Positions 32,563 through 41,292 of a stretch of DNA of 64,000 bases are shown one piece after another. Numbering within the stretch: position 1 is the stretch's first letter; the number at the start of each line of letters is the position of its first letter. The notes under the pieces were generated by a model. That model did not search any database, was not told the origin of the DNA, and saw only the letters and a program-made list of their open reading frames with translations. The stretch lies in contig NZ_JASHIU010000011.1 of NCBI RefSeq assembly GCF_030733545.1, positions 1-64,000 on the forward strand. The letters are read 5' to 3'. Made by a program: the position numbers and the translations under genes. Source of the DNA: Oceanicaulis sp. MMSF_3324. GTDB taxonomy: Bacteria; Pseudomonadota; Alphaproteobacteria; Caulobacterales; Maricaulaceae.

Positions 32563-32585
32563 ATTATCAGTTTTGATAATTGATA
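32563..32585. promoter_or_regulatory. AT-rich palindrome upstream of the DUF2892 gene
   Basis: ATTATCA-GTTT-TGATAAT (32563-32580) is a perfect palindrome with a four-base spacer; the overlapping 18 bases 32568-32585 recur upstream of sqr. It lies 14 to 36 bases before the start codon, a position suited to repression, perhaps by a sulfide-sensing ArsR-type (BigR/SqrR) protein. No such gene is in the window. Confidence 0.55.
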
Positions 32586-32655
32586 AAAGATATGGCGTCC
32601 AGTGTTCGGCTCAGCAATGTGGCGGACTGACGCGGTTTTGGAGGATACACATGAA

Positions 32656-32683
32656 AACGCCGGCCCCGTTTGAGGCCGGCGTT
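32656..32683. terminator. Terminator downstream of putP
   Basis: AACGCCGGCC (32656-32665) and GGCCGGCGTT (32674-32683) form a perfect ten-base-pair stem, with TTTT on the minus strand beyond it. It lies 26 bases past the putP stop. Confidence 0.85.
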
Positions 32684-32708
32684 CCCTGGGGCAGGCCGGG
32701 CGAAGCGC

Positions 32709-34244
32709 CTAGCCGTGTTCTTCGATGTGGTCTTCCATCGCTTCGTATTGCTCTTTCACCTTGCCACGGGGGGCGCCAGTGATGGCGTCCGTGATCAGGA
32801 TGGCGAGCGTGGAGGCGATGAAGCCCGGGATGATCTCGTAGATGAACGCTGACAGCGAACCGCCATTGATCGTAATCGGCGCATAGAGCCAGAACAGCAC
32901 CACTACCGCGCCAGTCACCATGCCGGCGATCGCGGCCGAGCGGCTCATATTCTTGCGATACAGGCTGAACAGGATCAGCGGACCGAAGGCAGCGCCGAAG
33001 CCGGCCCAGGCGTTGGAGACCAGATCCAGGATCGAGCTCGACCGGTCAAACGCCAGACCAATCGCCACCAGCGAGACAACCAGCACGGACAGACGACCGA
33101 TCAGGACCAGTTCCTTCTGGCTGGCGTTGCGACGCAGGAAGGTCTTGTAGAAGTCCTCCGTGAGCGAGCTCGACGACACCAGCAGCTGGCTGGAAATGGT
33201 CGACATGATCGCCGCCAGGATGGCCACGAGCAGGAAGCCGCCCACCAGCGGGTGGAACAGGATCTGGCTCATCAGGATGAAGATCGTCTCGGCGTCGGTG
33301 AACTCGATGCCGCTTTCTTCGATCACGGCGCCGTTCTGGGTCACGAAAGCCAGACCGAAGATGCCCGTCAGAACCGCGCCGATCACGGTGATGACCATCC
33401 AGGTCATGCCGATCCAGCGGGCGACGGCCACGTCCTTGAGCGTGCGGATCGCCATGAAGCGCACGATGATGTGCGGCTGACCGAAATAGCCCAAGCCCCA
33501 GCTCATGGCCGAAATGATGCCCAGAATGCCCATGGAAGTGAGCGGATCGGGGATCATGGACATGTAATTGGGCACGTCGGAAGCGGCGCGCGTGGTGTCC
33601 ACGATCTCACCCAGCCCGCCGAGCATGGAATAGGCCACGATGGGCACCATGATCAGCGCGATGAACATGATTACGCCCTGTACAAAGTCCGTCAGGCTGA
33701 CAGCCAGGAAGCCGCCGAACAGGGTATAGGCGATCACGACGCCAGCGGTGAGGAACAGGCCAAGTCGGTAATCAAGCCCGAAGCTGGCTTCGAAGAGCTT
33801 GCCGCCCGCCACGACGCCCGAAGACGTGTAGAGCGTGAAGAAGATCACGATCACGACCGAGGACAGCACCCGCAGGATGCGGGTGTTGTCGTGGAAGCGC
33901 TTCTCGAAATAGTCCGGAATGGTGATCGCATCGTCCGCGATCTCTGTGTAGACGCGCAGGCGCGGCGCCACGAGCAGATAGTTGAAATAGGCGCCGATCA
34001 CCAGGCCGACGGCGATCCAGGCCGCGCCCAGGCCCGAGAGGTAGACCGCCCCCGGCAAGCCCATCAGCATCCAGCCCGACATGTCGGACGCGCCCGCAGA
34101 GAGCGCGCCGACCGCCGGGTGAAGTTGACGTCCGCCCAGCATGTAGCCGGACACGTCGTCTGTCGATTTCTTATAGGCATAGAGCCCGATGCCCAGCATC
34201 AGGACAAAATACCCCGCAAGCGATACAAGCGCTTCAACTTGCAT
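32709..34244 (-). CDS. putP: Sodium/proline symporter
   Basis: Inner-membrane SSS-family carrier of 511 residues with about 13 spans that imports L-proline with sodium. It begins VEALVSLAGYFVLMLGIGLYAYKKSTDDVSGYMLGGRQL and contains GALSAGASDMSGWMLMGLPG, the PutP signature near the first sodium site, and FGGFLAVSLTDFVQG. It follows proA by 54 bases on the same strand in a proline gene neighbourhood, which supports proline over other SSS substrates. Confidence 0.93.
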   Translation of the reverse strand: MQVEALVSLAGYFVLMLGIGLYAYKKSTDDVSGYMLGGRQLHPAVGALSAGASDMSGWMLMGLPGAVYLSGLGAAWIAVGLVIGAYFNYLLVAPRLRVYTEIADDAITIPDYFEKRFHDNTRILRVLSSVVIVIFFTLYTSSGVVAGGKLFEASFGLDYRLGLFLTAGVVIAYTLFGGFLAVSLTDFVQGVIMFIALIMVPIVAYSMLGGLGEIVDTTRAASDVPNYMSMIPDPLTSMGILGIISAMSWGLGYFGQPHIIVRFMAIRTLKDVAVARWIGMTWMVITVIGAVLTGIFGLAFVTQNGAVIEESGIEFTDAETIFILMSQILFHPLVGGFLLVAILAAIMSTISSQLLVSSSSLTEDFYKTFLRRNASQKELVLIGRLSVLVVSLVAIGLAFDRSSSILDLVSNAWAGFGAAFGPLILFSLYRKNMSRSAAIAGMVTGAVVVLFWLYAPITINGGSLSAFIYEIIPGFIASTLAILITDAITGAPRGKVKEQYEAMEDHIEEHG

Positions 34245-34298
34245 GTTGGCCCCCGAATGAACGCGTTAATGGGTTCGTTTAATCTATTTTTGTTGGGC

Positions 34299-35591
34299 TT
34301 AGGGCCGGGTCTGGCCATTGCCGCGGACACGGTATTTGAAGCTGGTCAGTTGCTCCAGCCCCACCGGGCCCCGTGCATGCATTTTGCCCGTTGCGATACC
34401 GATCTCAGCGCCCATGCCGAACTCGCCGCCATCAGAGAACTGGGTGGAGGCGTTGTGCATGACCACCGCTGAGTCGATCTCGTTGAGGAAGCGCTCCGCC
34501 ACCTCAGCATCATCGGTGACGATGGCGTCCGTGTGGGCCGAGGAGTGCTCGGTCACGAAGGGAATGGCCTCATCCGGGCCGTCGACCAGCTTCACCGACA
34601 GGATGGTGTCGAGATACTCGGTGTAGAAGTCCTCGTCCGAGGCCGGCTTGATCCGGGAGTCGATGTCGCGGGCTTCGGCTTCACCGCGCACTTCGCAATC
34701 ACCCAGGGCGTCCAGCGCCATCGGCAGGAAGTCCTTGGCGACCTTGCGGTCAACCACAAGGCTTTCCGTCGCCCCGCAAATGCCGGTGCGGCGCAGCTTG
34801 GCGTTCTTGATGATGGCGGCCGCCTTGGTCAGGTCCGCAGCTTCATGCACGTAGGTGTGGCAGTTGCCATCCAGGTGCAGCAGCGTCGGCACCCGCGCCT
34901 GGTCGCGCACGAGCGAGACGAGGCCCTTGCCGCCCCGCGGGATCACCAGGTCGACATAGTCGGCGCAGGTCAGAAGCGCCTGAACGGCGTCGCGGTCGGT
35001 CGTGTCGATCATCTGGATGCAATCGAGCGGCAGGCCAGCGTCTTCCAGACCCTTGGCGAGGCATTCCACGATCACGCGGGTGGAGTTCAGGCTTTCCGAA
35101 CCGCCGCGCAGAATGACGGCATTGCCCGATTTCAGGCACAGCGCGCCTGCGTCAGCGCCCACATTGGGACGACTCTCATAGATCATGCCGATCACGCCGA
35201 GCGGCGTGGCGACGCGTTCAATGGTCAGACCATTGGGACGGTTGGTCGTGTCCAGCACGCGCCCCACCGGGTCGGGCAGCTCGGCGATCTTGTCCAGCGC
35301 ATCCGCAATGGCGCCCACACGCTCTTCATCCAGAATCAGACGATCGATGAAGGCGTCGGGCTTGCCAGCCGCCTTGACGCTGTCGACATCCTTGGCGTTC
35401 GCTTCCAGGAGCCGTCCGCAATTGTCGCGAAGGGCCTGGGCGGCGGCGGTCAGGGCCTTGTTCTTGCGCTCGCTCGAGGCAGAGGCGAGCGAACGTGCGG
35501 CGGTCGCAGCGCGACGGCCCAGCTCGTTAACATAGGCGGTGACGTCATTGGTGTCGGTCATGTCATTCATCCGGCTGAGAACAGCGGTCAT
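34299..35591 (-). CDS. proA: Gamma-glutamyl phosphate reductase
   Basis: Second step of proline synthesis: NADPH reduction of gamma-glutamyl phosphate to the semialdehyde. The 430-residue ALDH-fold protein has the ProA marks [41 protein letters not shown], the catalytic Cys in [14 protein letters not shown] and the C-terminal [23 protein letters not shown]. The start at 35591 has AAGGAG 12 bases away; ATGs 7 and 10 codons further in are alternatives. It lies between putP and proC on the minus strand; proB is divergent beyond proC. Confidence 0.95.
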   Translation of the reverse strand: MTAVLSRMNDMTDTNDVTAYVNELGRRAATAARSLASASSERKNKALTAAAQALRDNCGRLLEANAKDVDSVKAAGKPDAFIDRLILDEERVGAIADALDKIAELPDPVGRVLDTTNRPNGLTIERVATPLGVIGMIYESRPNVGADAGALCLKSGNAVILRGGSESLNSTRVIVECLAKGLEDAGLPLDCIQMIDTTDRDAVQALLTCADYVDLVIPRGGKGLVSLVRDQARVPTLLHLDGNCHTYVHEAADLTKAAAIIKNAKLRRTGICGATESLVVDRKVAKDFLPMALDALGDCEVRGEAEARDIDSRIKPASDEDFYTEYLDTILSVKLVDGPDEAIPFVTEHSSAHTDAIVTDDAEVAERFLNEIDSAVVMHNASTQFSDGGEFGMGAEIGIATGKMHARGPVGLEQLTSFKYRVRGNGQTRP

Positions 35592-35646
35592 ACGGTGGCT
35601 GGCTCCTTTGTAGCGTTTGTGATCGGGGCGGGCGAATTAAAGGTGA

Positions 35647-36435
35647 TTAGCGCAGTTCAACGGCGCGTGAGTAGGCGGCTTCAAGCGCTGCGTTCAGGCG
35701 CTCGTCCAGAACGCCGTCGCTGTTCAGCGCATTGACGCCAGCGGCGGTCGTGCCGCCCTTGCTCATGATCGAGTTGCGCAAATCCTCGAAACCGGCCTCG
35801 TCTTCCAGGGCGAGCGCCATGCACCCGGCCAGGGTCTCGATGACGAGGCGGCGAGCGTCCTTGGCGTCGAAGCCCTGGGCTTCAACGGCCTTCTGATAGG
35901 TGCGCGCGAACTCGAACACATAGCCCGGTCCGCTGCCGGCGGCGGCTGTGATGCGATCGATCTGATCTTCATCGTCAAGCCAGATCGCTTCGCCGACAGC
36001 TTCGCCAAGCACAGTGCCCAGTTCGCGGTGGTCCTTGGTTGAGGCATCGTCGGCATAGAGGCCGCTGACGCCGCGACCCACGCGGGCGGGCATATTTGGC
36101 ATCAGGCGCAGGGCGCTGACGCCACCCGCAGCTTCGGACACCTTGGCGGCTGAAGCGCCGGCCGCAATGGACACCACGCAACCGTCATCCTTGACGAATT
36201 TGGCGGCAGGCGGAATGGCGACGTCGATCAGCTGGGGTTTGACGGCGAGGATCATGGCGTCGAAACGCTCATCCTGGGGCAGATCGTCCACGGATTTCAC
36301 CCACTTCGCGCCCACGGGCAGCTTGGGTTCTCCGGGATCGACGACTGTCACGCCGACACCGCCCAGTTTGATCCATCGCGAAAGCAGGGCGCCGCCCATA
36401 TTTCCGCATCCGACCATAATCAAATTCCAGCGCAC
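35647..36435 (-). CDS. proC: Pyrroline-5-carboxylate reductase
   Basis: Last step of proline synthesis, NAD(P)H reduction of P5C. The 262 residues have the N-terminal Rossmann loop IMVGCGNMGGALL, ILAVKPQ, LRLMPNMPARVGRG and the C-terminal signature AAGSGPGYVFEF...NSIMSKGGTTAAG. I start it at a GTG (36435) with GGAGG five bases upstream; a longer frame adds nine unconserved residues. It is upstream of proA in the same direction with a 55-base gap. Confidence 0.93.
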   Translation of the reverse strand: MRWNLIMVGCGNMGGALLSRWIKLGGVGVTVVDPGEPKLPVGAKWVKSVDDLPQDERFDAMILAVKPQLIDVAIPPAAKFVKDDGCVVSIAAGASAAKVSEAAGGVSALRLMPNMPARVGRGVSGLYADDASTKDHRELGTVLGEAVGEAIWLDDEDQIDRITAAAGSGPGYVFEFARTYQKAVEAQGFDAKDARRLVIETLAGCMALALEDEAGFEDLRNSIMSKGGTTAAGVNALNSDGVLDERLNAALEAAYSRAVELR

Positions 36436-36612
36436 GATGCCTCCGTCTCCGCTGTGCAACACATGTGCGTCAATCCAGTATGACGCGACGCCGCATCATT
36501 TAGATGACGAAGTAAGCTTTTTCAACTCGATGCAGAGTTCTGGCACTGAAATACCTTGTAAACTACGCTTATAAGAGCCTTTTCACGGTGTGGAATTTCA
36601 CCGTGCCTGCCC

Positions 36613-36640
36613 TTGAAATATTTCGAACAAAAAGTATGTT
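36613..36640 (+). promoter_or_regulatory. Candidate promoter of proB
   Basis: TTGAAA (36613-36618), 16 bases, TATGTT (36635-36640), followed about 50 bases later by the proB start. Just upstream, CACGGTG and CACCGTG flank eight bases (about 36586-36607), a possible operator. The rest of the 36436-36689 spacer is AT-rich and must also hold the proC promoter, which I cannot place. Confidence 0.4.
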
Positions 36641-36689
36641 CCGGGCGTCTGAGCGGCATGCTGCGCCGCGTCACAGGAGAGGTATAGTT

Positions 36690-37844
36690 TTGTCAGATCG
36701 CCAACGCGTCGTTGTAAAAATCGGCTCATCGCTGCTCGCTAATGAGGAGCATCTCACCCTGCGCTACGCCTTCATGCACGGGGTGATGGAGGATGTCGCC
36801 CGGTTGCGCGAAGAGGGCATCGACGTGGTCCTGACCTCTTCAGGCTCCGTGGCGATCGGGCTGTCCACCATTGGCGTCGCGCCTGAAGAGGCCGGGCTTC
36901 TGGACAAGCAGGCCGCTGCGGCTTGCGGCCAGCCGCTGCTGATGAATGCCTACAAGCAGATTGCGCTCGAATACGGCTTCGATATCGCGCAGGTGCTGGT
37001 GACGCTGGATGACCTTGAGGATCGTCGCCGCTTCCTGAACACCAAGAACACGATCACGCGCCTGATTGAACATGGCGTCATGCCGATCGTGAACGAAAAC
37101 GACTCCGTGACCACCCAGGAGCTGAAAGTGGGCGATAACGACCGTCTGGCCGCCAAGGTGGCGCAGATGGTCCAGGCCGACCAGCTGGTGATCCTGACCA
37201 GTGTTGACGGTCTCTATGACCGCAACCCGGAAGACGAGGGCGCCCAGCACGTGCCGGTGGTCGAGGATGTGTCCGAGTATCTCGAGGTGACCAGCTCCGT
37301 CAGTGCGCTGGGCACGGGCGGCATGCTCACCAAGATGCGCGCCGCCAACATGGCGCAGAACGCCGGTGTGGAGACCATCATTGGCCAGGGTGAGGTGGAC
37401 CGTCCGGTCTCGGCTCTGCTCAAGGATGAGCGCCGTCACACCAAGTGTGTGGCCATCGGCGACCCGGACAGCTCCTGGTCGATCTGGCTCACGGACCGCC
37501 TGCAACAGGCGGGCGGCCTGGTGGTCGATGCGGAAACGGCTGAGAAGCTGCGCAAGGACCGCACCGACATTGGTCGCGAAGCCGTGGTCTCAGTGCAGGG
37601 CGAGTTCAACAAGGGTGACGTCCTGCACGTGTATGACGAGGCGGGCGAAGAGCTGGCGCGCGGCATGACGAACTTCACGTCGGCCGAGATTCTGCTTCTG
37701 GCGCGGAATACCGATTCCGAGCCGTCGGACCTGCTGGGTTACGAATCAAAGCCGCGAATCATTTCCGCGGACAACATGGCCGTGCTCAAGGAGCACCATC
37801 TGCCTTGGGATGCGCCCACCGACTCGGTGCGCATGGTCAGCTAG
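36690..37844 (+). CDS. proB: Glutamate 5-kinase
   Basis: First step of proline synthesis, phosphorylation of glutamate; feedback-inhibited by proline in the family. The 384-residue protein has the amino-acid-kinase domain (about 1-260: VVVKIGSSLL, VLTSSGSVAIG, PIVNENDSV, DNDRLAAKVA, LGTGGMLTKMRAA) and a C-terminal PUA domain (about 285-370: REAVVSVQGEFNKGDVL, NFTSAEILLLA). I start it at TTG 36690, because AGGAGAGG lies seven bases upstream and homology begins there; the frame upstream is open but unlike ProB. It is divergent from proC and alone on its strand, where proB is more often with obg or proA. Confidence 0.92.
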   Translation: MSDRQRVVVKIGSSLLANEEHLTLRYAFMHGVMEDVARLREEGIDVVLTSSGSVAIGLSTIGVAPEEAGLLDKQAAAACGQPLLMNAYKQIALEYGFDIAQVLVTLDDLEDRRRFLNTKNTITRLIEHGVMPIVNENDSVTTQELKVGDNDRLAAKVAQMVQADQLVILTSVDGLYDRNPEDEGAQHVPVVEDVSEYLEVTSSVSALGTGGMLTKMRAANMAQNAGVETIIGQGEVDRPVSALLKDERRHTKCVAIGDPDSSWSIWLTDRLQQAGGLVVDAETAEKLRKDRTDIGREAVVSVQGEFNKGDVLHVYDEAGEELARGMTNFTSAEILLLARNTDSEPSDLLGYESKPRIISADNMAVLKEHHLPWDAPTDSVRMVS

Positions 37845-37871
37845 GGCTGGAAACAGATTTCCGGACTGGGG

Positions 37872-37899
37872 AAGGGGCGCCGTCGGCGTCCCTTTTCTT
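37872..37899 (+). terminator. Rho-independent terminator after proB
   Basis: AAGGG-CGCC (from 37872) pairs with GGCG-CCCTT over the loop GTC, followed by TTCTTTTG; one bulged base on each side. Confidence 0.8.
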
Positions 37900-37936
37900 T
37901 TGTGCGTATGTCACGAAGGGTGGCCCAGATGCGAGC

Positions 37937-37965
37937 AGCCCCGCCTTGATGATCAAGGCGGGGCT
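37937..37965. repeat. Long perfect inverted repeat between proB and tRNA-Asn
   Basis: AGCCCCGCCTTGAT (37937-37950) is followed after one base by its exact reverse complement (37952-37965). No T-run follows on either strand. It may be a terminator for the tRNA transcript, a transcript-end protector, or a dispersed palindromic repeat. Confidence 0.5.
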
Positions 37966-38001
37966 TGCTGCTCACAGTGTGTGAAGGCTCATCGCCGCTG
38001 A

Positions 38002-38077
38002 TGGCTCCTCGGGACGGGCTCGAACCGCCGACCCAGCGATTAACAGTCGCTTGCTCTACCAACTGAGCTACCGAGGA
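38002..38077 (-). tRNA. tRNA-Asn(GTT)
   Basis: The minus strand folds as a tRNA: acceptor TCCTCGG pairs with CCGAGGA, D-arm AGCTCAGTTGGTAGAGC, anticodon loop CTGTTAA with GTT, T-arm with GGTTCGAGCC, discriminator G and an encoded CCA (38002-38004). Confidence 0.97.
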
Positions 38078-38182
38078 ACGTTCATCAGCGATGAGGTGGT
38101 GTGTATATCCATGGCGTTTGAGACGATCAAGCGGCTGTGTGCAGCCCGATGCAGTTTCGTTTCAGTTCGCCGTGGAGCAGGC

Positions 38183-38262
38183 AAAAAAAATCGGGAGCCC
38201 GGAAGCTCCCGAAAAGGCATTGGGTGGATGGTGGGGTGTCTTCGAAGGAAGACGAGTAAACA
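38183..38262 (-). ncRNA. Candidate small regulatory RNA with C-rich linker and strong terminator
   Basis: On the minus strand a hairpin GTCTTC-CTTC-GAAGAC (38238-38253) is followed by an unpaired C-rich stretch (CACCCCACCATCCACCC), then a perfect terminator stem TCGGGAGC/GCTCCCGA (38191-38212) and eight T residues. No gene precedes this terminator on the minus strand: the nearest co-oriented feature is far upstream, and the only open frame (62 codons from 38315) runs straight through the terminator and looks non-coding. The layout, 5' hairpin, C-rich seed able to pair with GGNGG-type ribosome-binding sites and intrinsic terminator, is that of many trans-acting small RNAs. The promoter and 5' end are not defined; upstream lie two GTTAAC/TTAACG half-sites and two TTcnCCACA boxes. 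Confidence 0.45.
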
Positions 38263-38398
38263 AATACTGAGTCGGGGGTTAACATCGGCCTAACGTTAAT
38301 GAAAATTCTCCACATTTCCCCACAGGCTTCGTTCAGCTCGCTCTGGCCCGTGGGCTGTGCTACTTTGCCTTTAAAACAAAGCAGACGGGGAGGTCGTC

Positions 38399-38755
38399 AT
38401 GGCCGAGCGCAGCGCCAGTTACAAAGAGTTCTGGCCCTTTTACCTTCGCGAACACGCCGAGGCGGGTACGCGCTACATGCATTACGCCGGCACGCTCATC
38501 GGTACCGCGATTCTCATCGCCGCCATCGTCACGCAGACCTGGTGGGCGATCTTGCTGTGGCCGTTGACGGGCTATGGCTTCGCCTGGGTCAGCCACGCCT
38601 TTATCGAACGCAACAAGCCGGCGACCTTCATTCACCCCTTCTGGTCTTTCATCAGCGATTACCGGATGACGGCGCTGGCGCTGACCGGGCGTCTCAAGCC
38701 TGAACTGGTCAAGGCGGGCGTGCTGGAGCATCCGCACGCGCAAGCGGCGGAATAG
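38399..38755 (+). CDS. DUF962 (Mpo1-like) membrane protein
   Basis: A 118-residue protein of the DUF962 family, which includes yeast Mpo1, an Fe-dependent dioxygenase that shortens 2-hydroxy fatty acids. Seen: FWPFYLREHAEAGTRYMHYAGT (two conserved His), one membrane hairpin (about 30-60), and GYGFAWVSHAFIERNKPATFIHPFWSFISDYRM with the other conserved His residues. It has GGGAGG upstream of its ATG. It stands alone between the tRNA genes; enzymatic activity in bacteria is unproved to my knowledge. Confidence 0.88.
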   Translation: MAERSASYKEFWPFYLREHAEAGTRYMHYAGTLIGTAILIAAIVTQTWWAILLWPLTGYGFAWVSHAFIERNKPATFIHPFWSFISDYRMTALALTGRLKPELVKAGVLEHPHAQAAE

Positions 38756-38798
38756 CGCGCGCAAGCGCGATACTCGATCAGAGGTGATGGAAAGAGGG

Positions 38799-38872
38799 TG
38801 GAGGCGCCACCCGGAATCGAACCGGGGTACACGGATTTGCAATCCGCTGCGTCACCACTCCGCCATAGCGCC
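38799..38872 (-). tRNA. tRNA-Cys(GCA)
   Basis: The minus strand folds as a tRNA: acceptor GGCGCTA with TGGCGCC, a D-arm with GTGGTGACGC, anticodon loop TTGCAAA with GCA, T-arm GGTTCGATTCC, discriminator T and an encoded CCA (38799-38801). Confidence 0.96.
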
Positions 38873-39063
38873 GCCGTGTGGTGGGTCGCCATCTATACAA
38901 AAGCCCGCAGGCGCCCGCAACGCGGTTTGAGGGGGCTTTGACAGCTTGCACAGTGAAATAATGCAGTGGCCTGGCGCCGCAGGGGCGTGACTTGGCCTTG
39001 CAGGTCTGAAAGCGAGCGCGATATAAGCGGCCCGCAGATTCAACAAAGGGACGCCGTCGCGCC

Positions 39064-39720
39064 ATGTCCGAATTCGAGACCGCCCGCCTCGCAATGGTCA
39101 ACAGCCAGATTCGTCCGAACGATGTCACCGATCATCGTATCCAGGACGCCATGGCGGACATCCCGCGCGAGCGCTTCATGCCGAAGTCCCAGGCCGCCAA
39201 GGCTTACGCCGATATCGAGGCGAAGGTGGCGGAGGGGCGCTACATGCTGACCCCGCGTGATCTGGCCAAGCTGATTCAGGCCTGCGACATCCGTCATTCC
39301 GACGTGGTGCTCGATGTGGCGTGCGGGCGCGGTTACTCGACCGCGGTCCTCTCTCGCATGGCTGAAACCGTGGTCGGGCTCGAGCAGAAAGATCTCGGCC
39401 TCGCCGAGAAAGCCACCCAGGCCCTGAACGCCATCGAGGCGGACAATGCGGTGGTCGTGGAGGGCGAACTGTCCAAGGGCGTGCCCGGTCAGGGCCCGTT
39501 CAACGTCATCATCGTGAACGGCGCCGTCGCCAAGCCGGCCCAGGCCTGGCTGGACCAGCTCGCGGTTGGCGGGCGTCTGGCTGTGGTCGTCCGCGACGGA
39601 ACCGTGGGTCAGGCGCGTATCTATACCAAGGCGCAGAACTCTGTGGGGGACCGGAGCGTGTTTGACACCACCGCGCCCTACCTGCCCGGGTTTGAGCCCG
39701 AAGCGAAATTCGCCTTTTAG
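39064..39720 (+). CDS. Protein-L-isoaspartate O-methyltransferase family protein
   Basis: A 218-residue SAM-dependent methyltransferase-fold protein: N-terminal MVNSQIRPNDVTDHRI and IPRERFMP, then the SAM loop VLDVACGRGYSTAVLSRM (about residues 82-99), VVGLEQKDLG and NVIIVNGAV. The last differs from the usual VT/AAA-P of true PCMTs, and the loop reads ACGRGY rather than GTGSGY, so repair activity is uncertain. It is the standard upstream neighbour of tolC in this group. A more canonical pcm is at 54341. Confidence 0.85.
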   Translation: MSEFETARLAMVNSQIRPNDVTDHRIQDAMADIPRERFMPKSQAAKAYADIEAKVAEGRYMLTPRDLAKLIQACDIRHSDVVLDVACGRGYSTAVLSRMAETVVGLEQKDLGLAEKATQALNAIEADNAVVVEGELSKGVPGQGPFNVIIVNGAVAKPAQAWLDQLAVGGRLAVVVRDGTVGQARIYTKAQNSVGDRSVFDTTAPYLPGFEPEAKFAF

Positions 39721-39807
39721 AGCGGTCATTTAAAAAACCGTCTCCTGGGGGTGACATTTTGCACCGTACACCGCATGCGGCGCGCCCTATAAGAAGGCGT
39801 GTCGGGA

Positions 39808-39824
39808 TTGCGTATTTTACGCAA
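39808..39824 (+). promoter_or_regulatory. Palindrome in the tolC leader
   Basis: TTGCGTA-TTT-TACGCAA is a perfect palindrome with a three-base centre, 23 bases before the tolC start. It could be an operator or a short leader hairpin. A TATAAG (39789-39794) just upstream could be the -10 element. Confidence 0.4.
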
Positions 39825-39847
39825 GGGATGCTCAAGAGGGACGCCCC

Positions 39848-41197
39848 ATGAAACGTTTTCTGTGCGCCGCCGCACTGTCGGTTCTGTCAGCAGGTCTAGC
39901 GCCGTGGGGGATGGCGCAGGCCCAGTCTCTGACCGAGACGCTGGCCGCCGCCTATGAATCCAACCCCACGCTGGGCGCTCAACGCGCGAGCCTGCGTCAA
40001 TCCGAGGAAGGCTATTTCCAGGCGCGAGCCGCACGGCTGCCCAGCCTGTCTGCCTCCGGGTCGGTAGGTGAGACCGTGGAAACCTGGGGCGGAGCGCAGG
40101 AATCGGATTCCTCCAGCTATGGGCTCACCCTGAACCAGTCACTGTACCGTGGCGGCCGCACCAGCGGCTCCATCGACGCCTCACTGGCGCGAATCGAGGC
40201 GGCGCGCCAGCAATTGCGCTCTACCGAGCAGTCGGTGCTTCTCGATGCCGTTGGCGCACACATGAATGTGGTGCGGGACCAGCAAGTGGTCGCCATTCGC
40301 AGCAACAATGTCGAGGTGCTCGCCGAGCAGCTGCGTGCTGCGCGGGACCGTTTCGAAGTGGGTGAAATCACCCGGACCGATGTGGCCCAGGCCGAAGCGC
40401 GTCTGTCCGGCGCTCGCGCCCAGCTCTCCGCCGCCCAGGCCGCGCTTGCCACCTCCCGCGCCGGATATGCCCGAGTGACGGGTGTTGAACCGATCGAACC
40501 CGACAATGCCGGGCCGTCAGAACAGGTTCCGGCCGAGTTTGCAGACGCCGCAGAAGTGGCCATCAGCCGCAATCCCGATCTTCTGGCCGCGCAGTATGCG
40601 GAACAGGCGGCGGAATATGGCGTCCGGGTCGCCCGGGGCGCTCAATTGCCTGAAATCGGCTTGCGCGCGTCGGTCTCCGAAGGTCGCGAAAGCGATTTCT
40701 CGGGGCAGGGGCGCGGCTCCGCCTCGATTACGGCGAATGTGACCATGCCGATTTTTACCGGCGGCCTGAACCGCTCGAACGTGCGCCAGGCGCGTGCGGC
40801 TGCGGACCAGGCGCGCCTGTCCGGGCTGACCGTGCGTCGTCAGGTGATCGAAGGTGCGACCAACGCCTGGAACAATTATCTCGCAGCGCTGGCGGTGATC
40901 GAATCCAGCCGCGAAGCTGTCCGGGCCAACGAAATCGCCTTTGAAGGGGTGGAGCAAGAAGCGCTTGTGGGGCTCCGCACGACGCTGGACGTGCTTAACG
41001 CTGAACAGGAATTGCTCAACTCCCGGCTTGAGCTGGTGCGCGCCGAACGCGACCTGACCGTGGCCAGCTACGCCCTGCTGCAGGCCATGGGCCAGCTGGA
41101 CGCCCAGAGCCTGGGTCTGCCGGTCGAGGCCGAGGACGTGCGATCGCGCTTTGAGCAATCCCGCGGCAATAACTTCGACTTAACGCCCTGGAATTAG
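39848..41197 (+). CDS. tolC: TolC family outer-membrane efflux protein
   Basis: Trimeric outer-membrane channel for type I secretion and drug efflux. The 449-residue protein has a signal peptide (to about residue 27, AQA), then two TolC repeats (about 30-220 and 235-425): [25 protein letters not shown], the strand region [41 protein letters not shown], and again [17 protein letters not shown] and [25 protein letters not shown]. No inner-membrane pump or adaptor is nearby. The gene order PCMT-tolC-popZ is the familiar one in related bacteria. Confidence 0.93.
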   Translation: MKRFLCAAALSVLSAGLAPWGMAQAQSLTETLAAAYESNPTLGAQRASLRQSEEGYFQARAARLPSLSASGSVGETVETWGGAQESDSSSYGLTLNQSLYRGGRTSGSIDASLARIEAARQQLRSTEQSVLLDAVGAHMNVVRDQQVVAIRSNNVEVLAEQLRAARDRFEVGEITRTDVAQAEARLSGARAQLSAAQAALATSRAGYARVTGVEPIEPDNAGPSEQVPAEFADAAEVAISRNPDLLAAQYAEQAAEYGVRVARGAQLPEIGLRASVSEGRESDFSGQGRGSASITANVTMPIFTGGLNRSNVRQARAAADQARLSGLTVRRQVIEGATNAWNNYLAALAVIESSREAVRANEIAFEGVEQEALVGLRTTLDVLNAEQELLNSRLELVRAERDLTVASYALLQAMGQLDAQSLGLPVEAEDVRSRFEQSRGNNFDLTPWN

Positions 41198-41292
41198 ACC
41201 TTGGAAATCAAGGATGGGTGCTGGACAGCCAAGGCTTGCCGCGCCTAACCTGTGCGCCGCCGTTTACCCCTCGACGGACGAAGGACGTCTCT

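Noticed and set aside
32573-32782. A 69-codon plus-strand frame between the DUF2892 gene and putP
   Set aside because: It overlaps the palindrome and the putP terminator and shows no conserved features.
38127-38315. A 62-codon minus-strand frame next to tRNA-Asn
   Set aside because: It reads through a perfect terminator stem and eight T residues, has no ribosome-binding site and no recognisable pattern; the small-RNA reading fits better.
38278-38324. TTAAC half-sites and TTcnCCACA boxes as a possible replication origin
   Set aside because: The TTAA spacing is not the CtrA TTAA-N7-TTAA form, there are only two imperfect DnaA-like boxes, no AT-rich unwinding region and no origin-linked genes.
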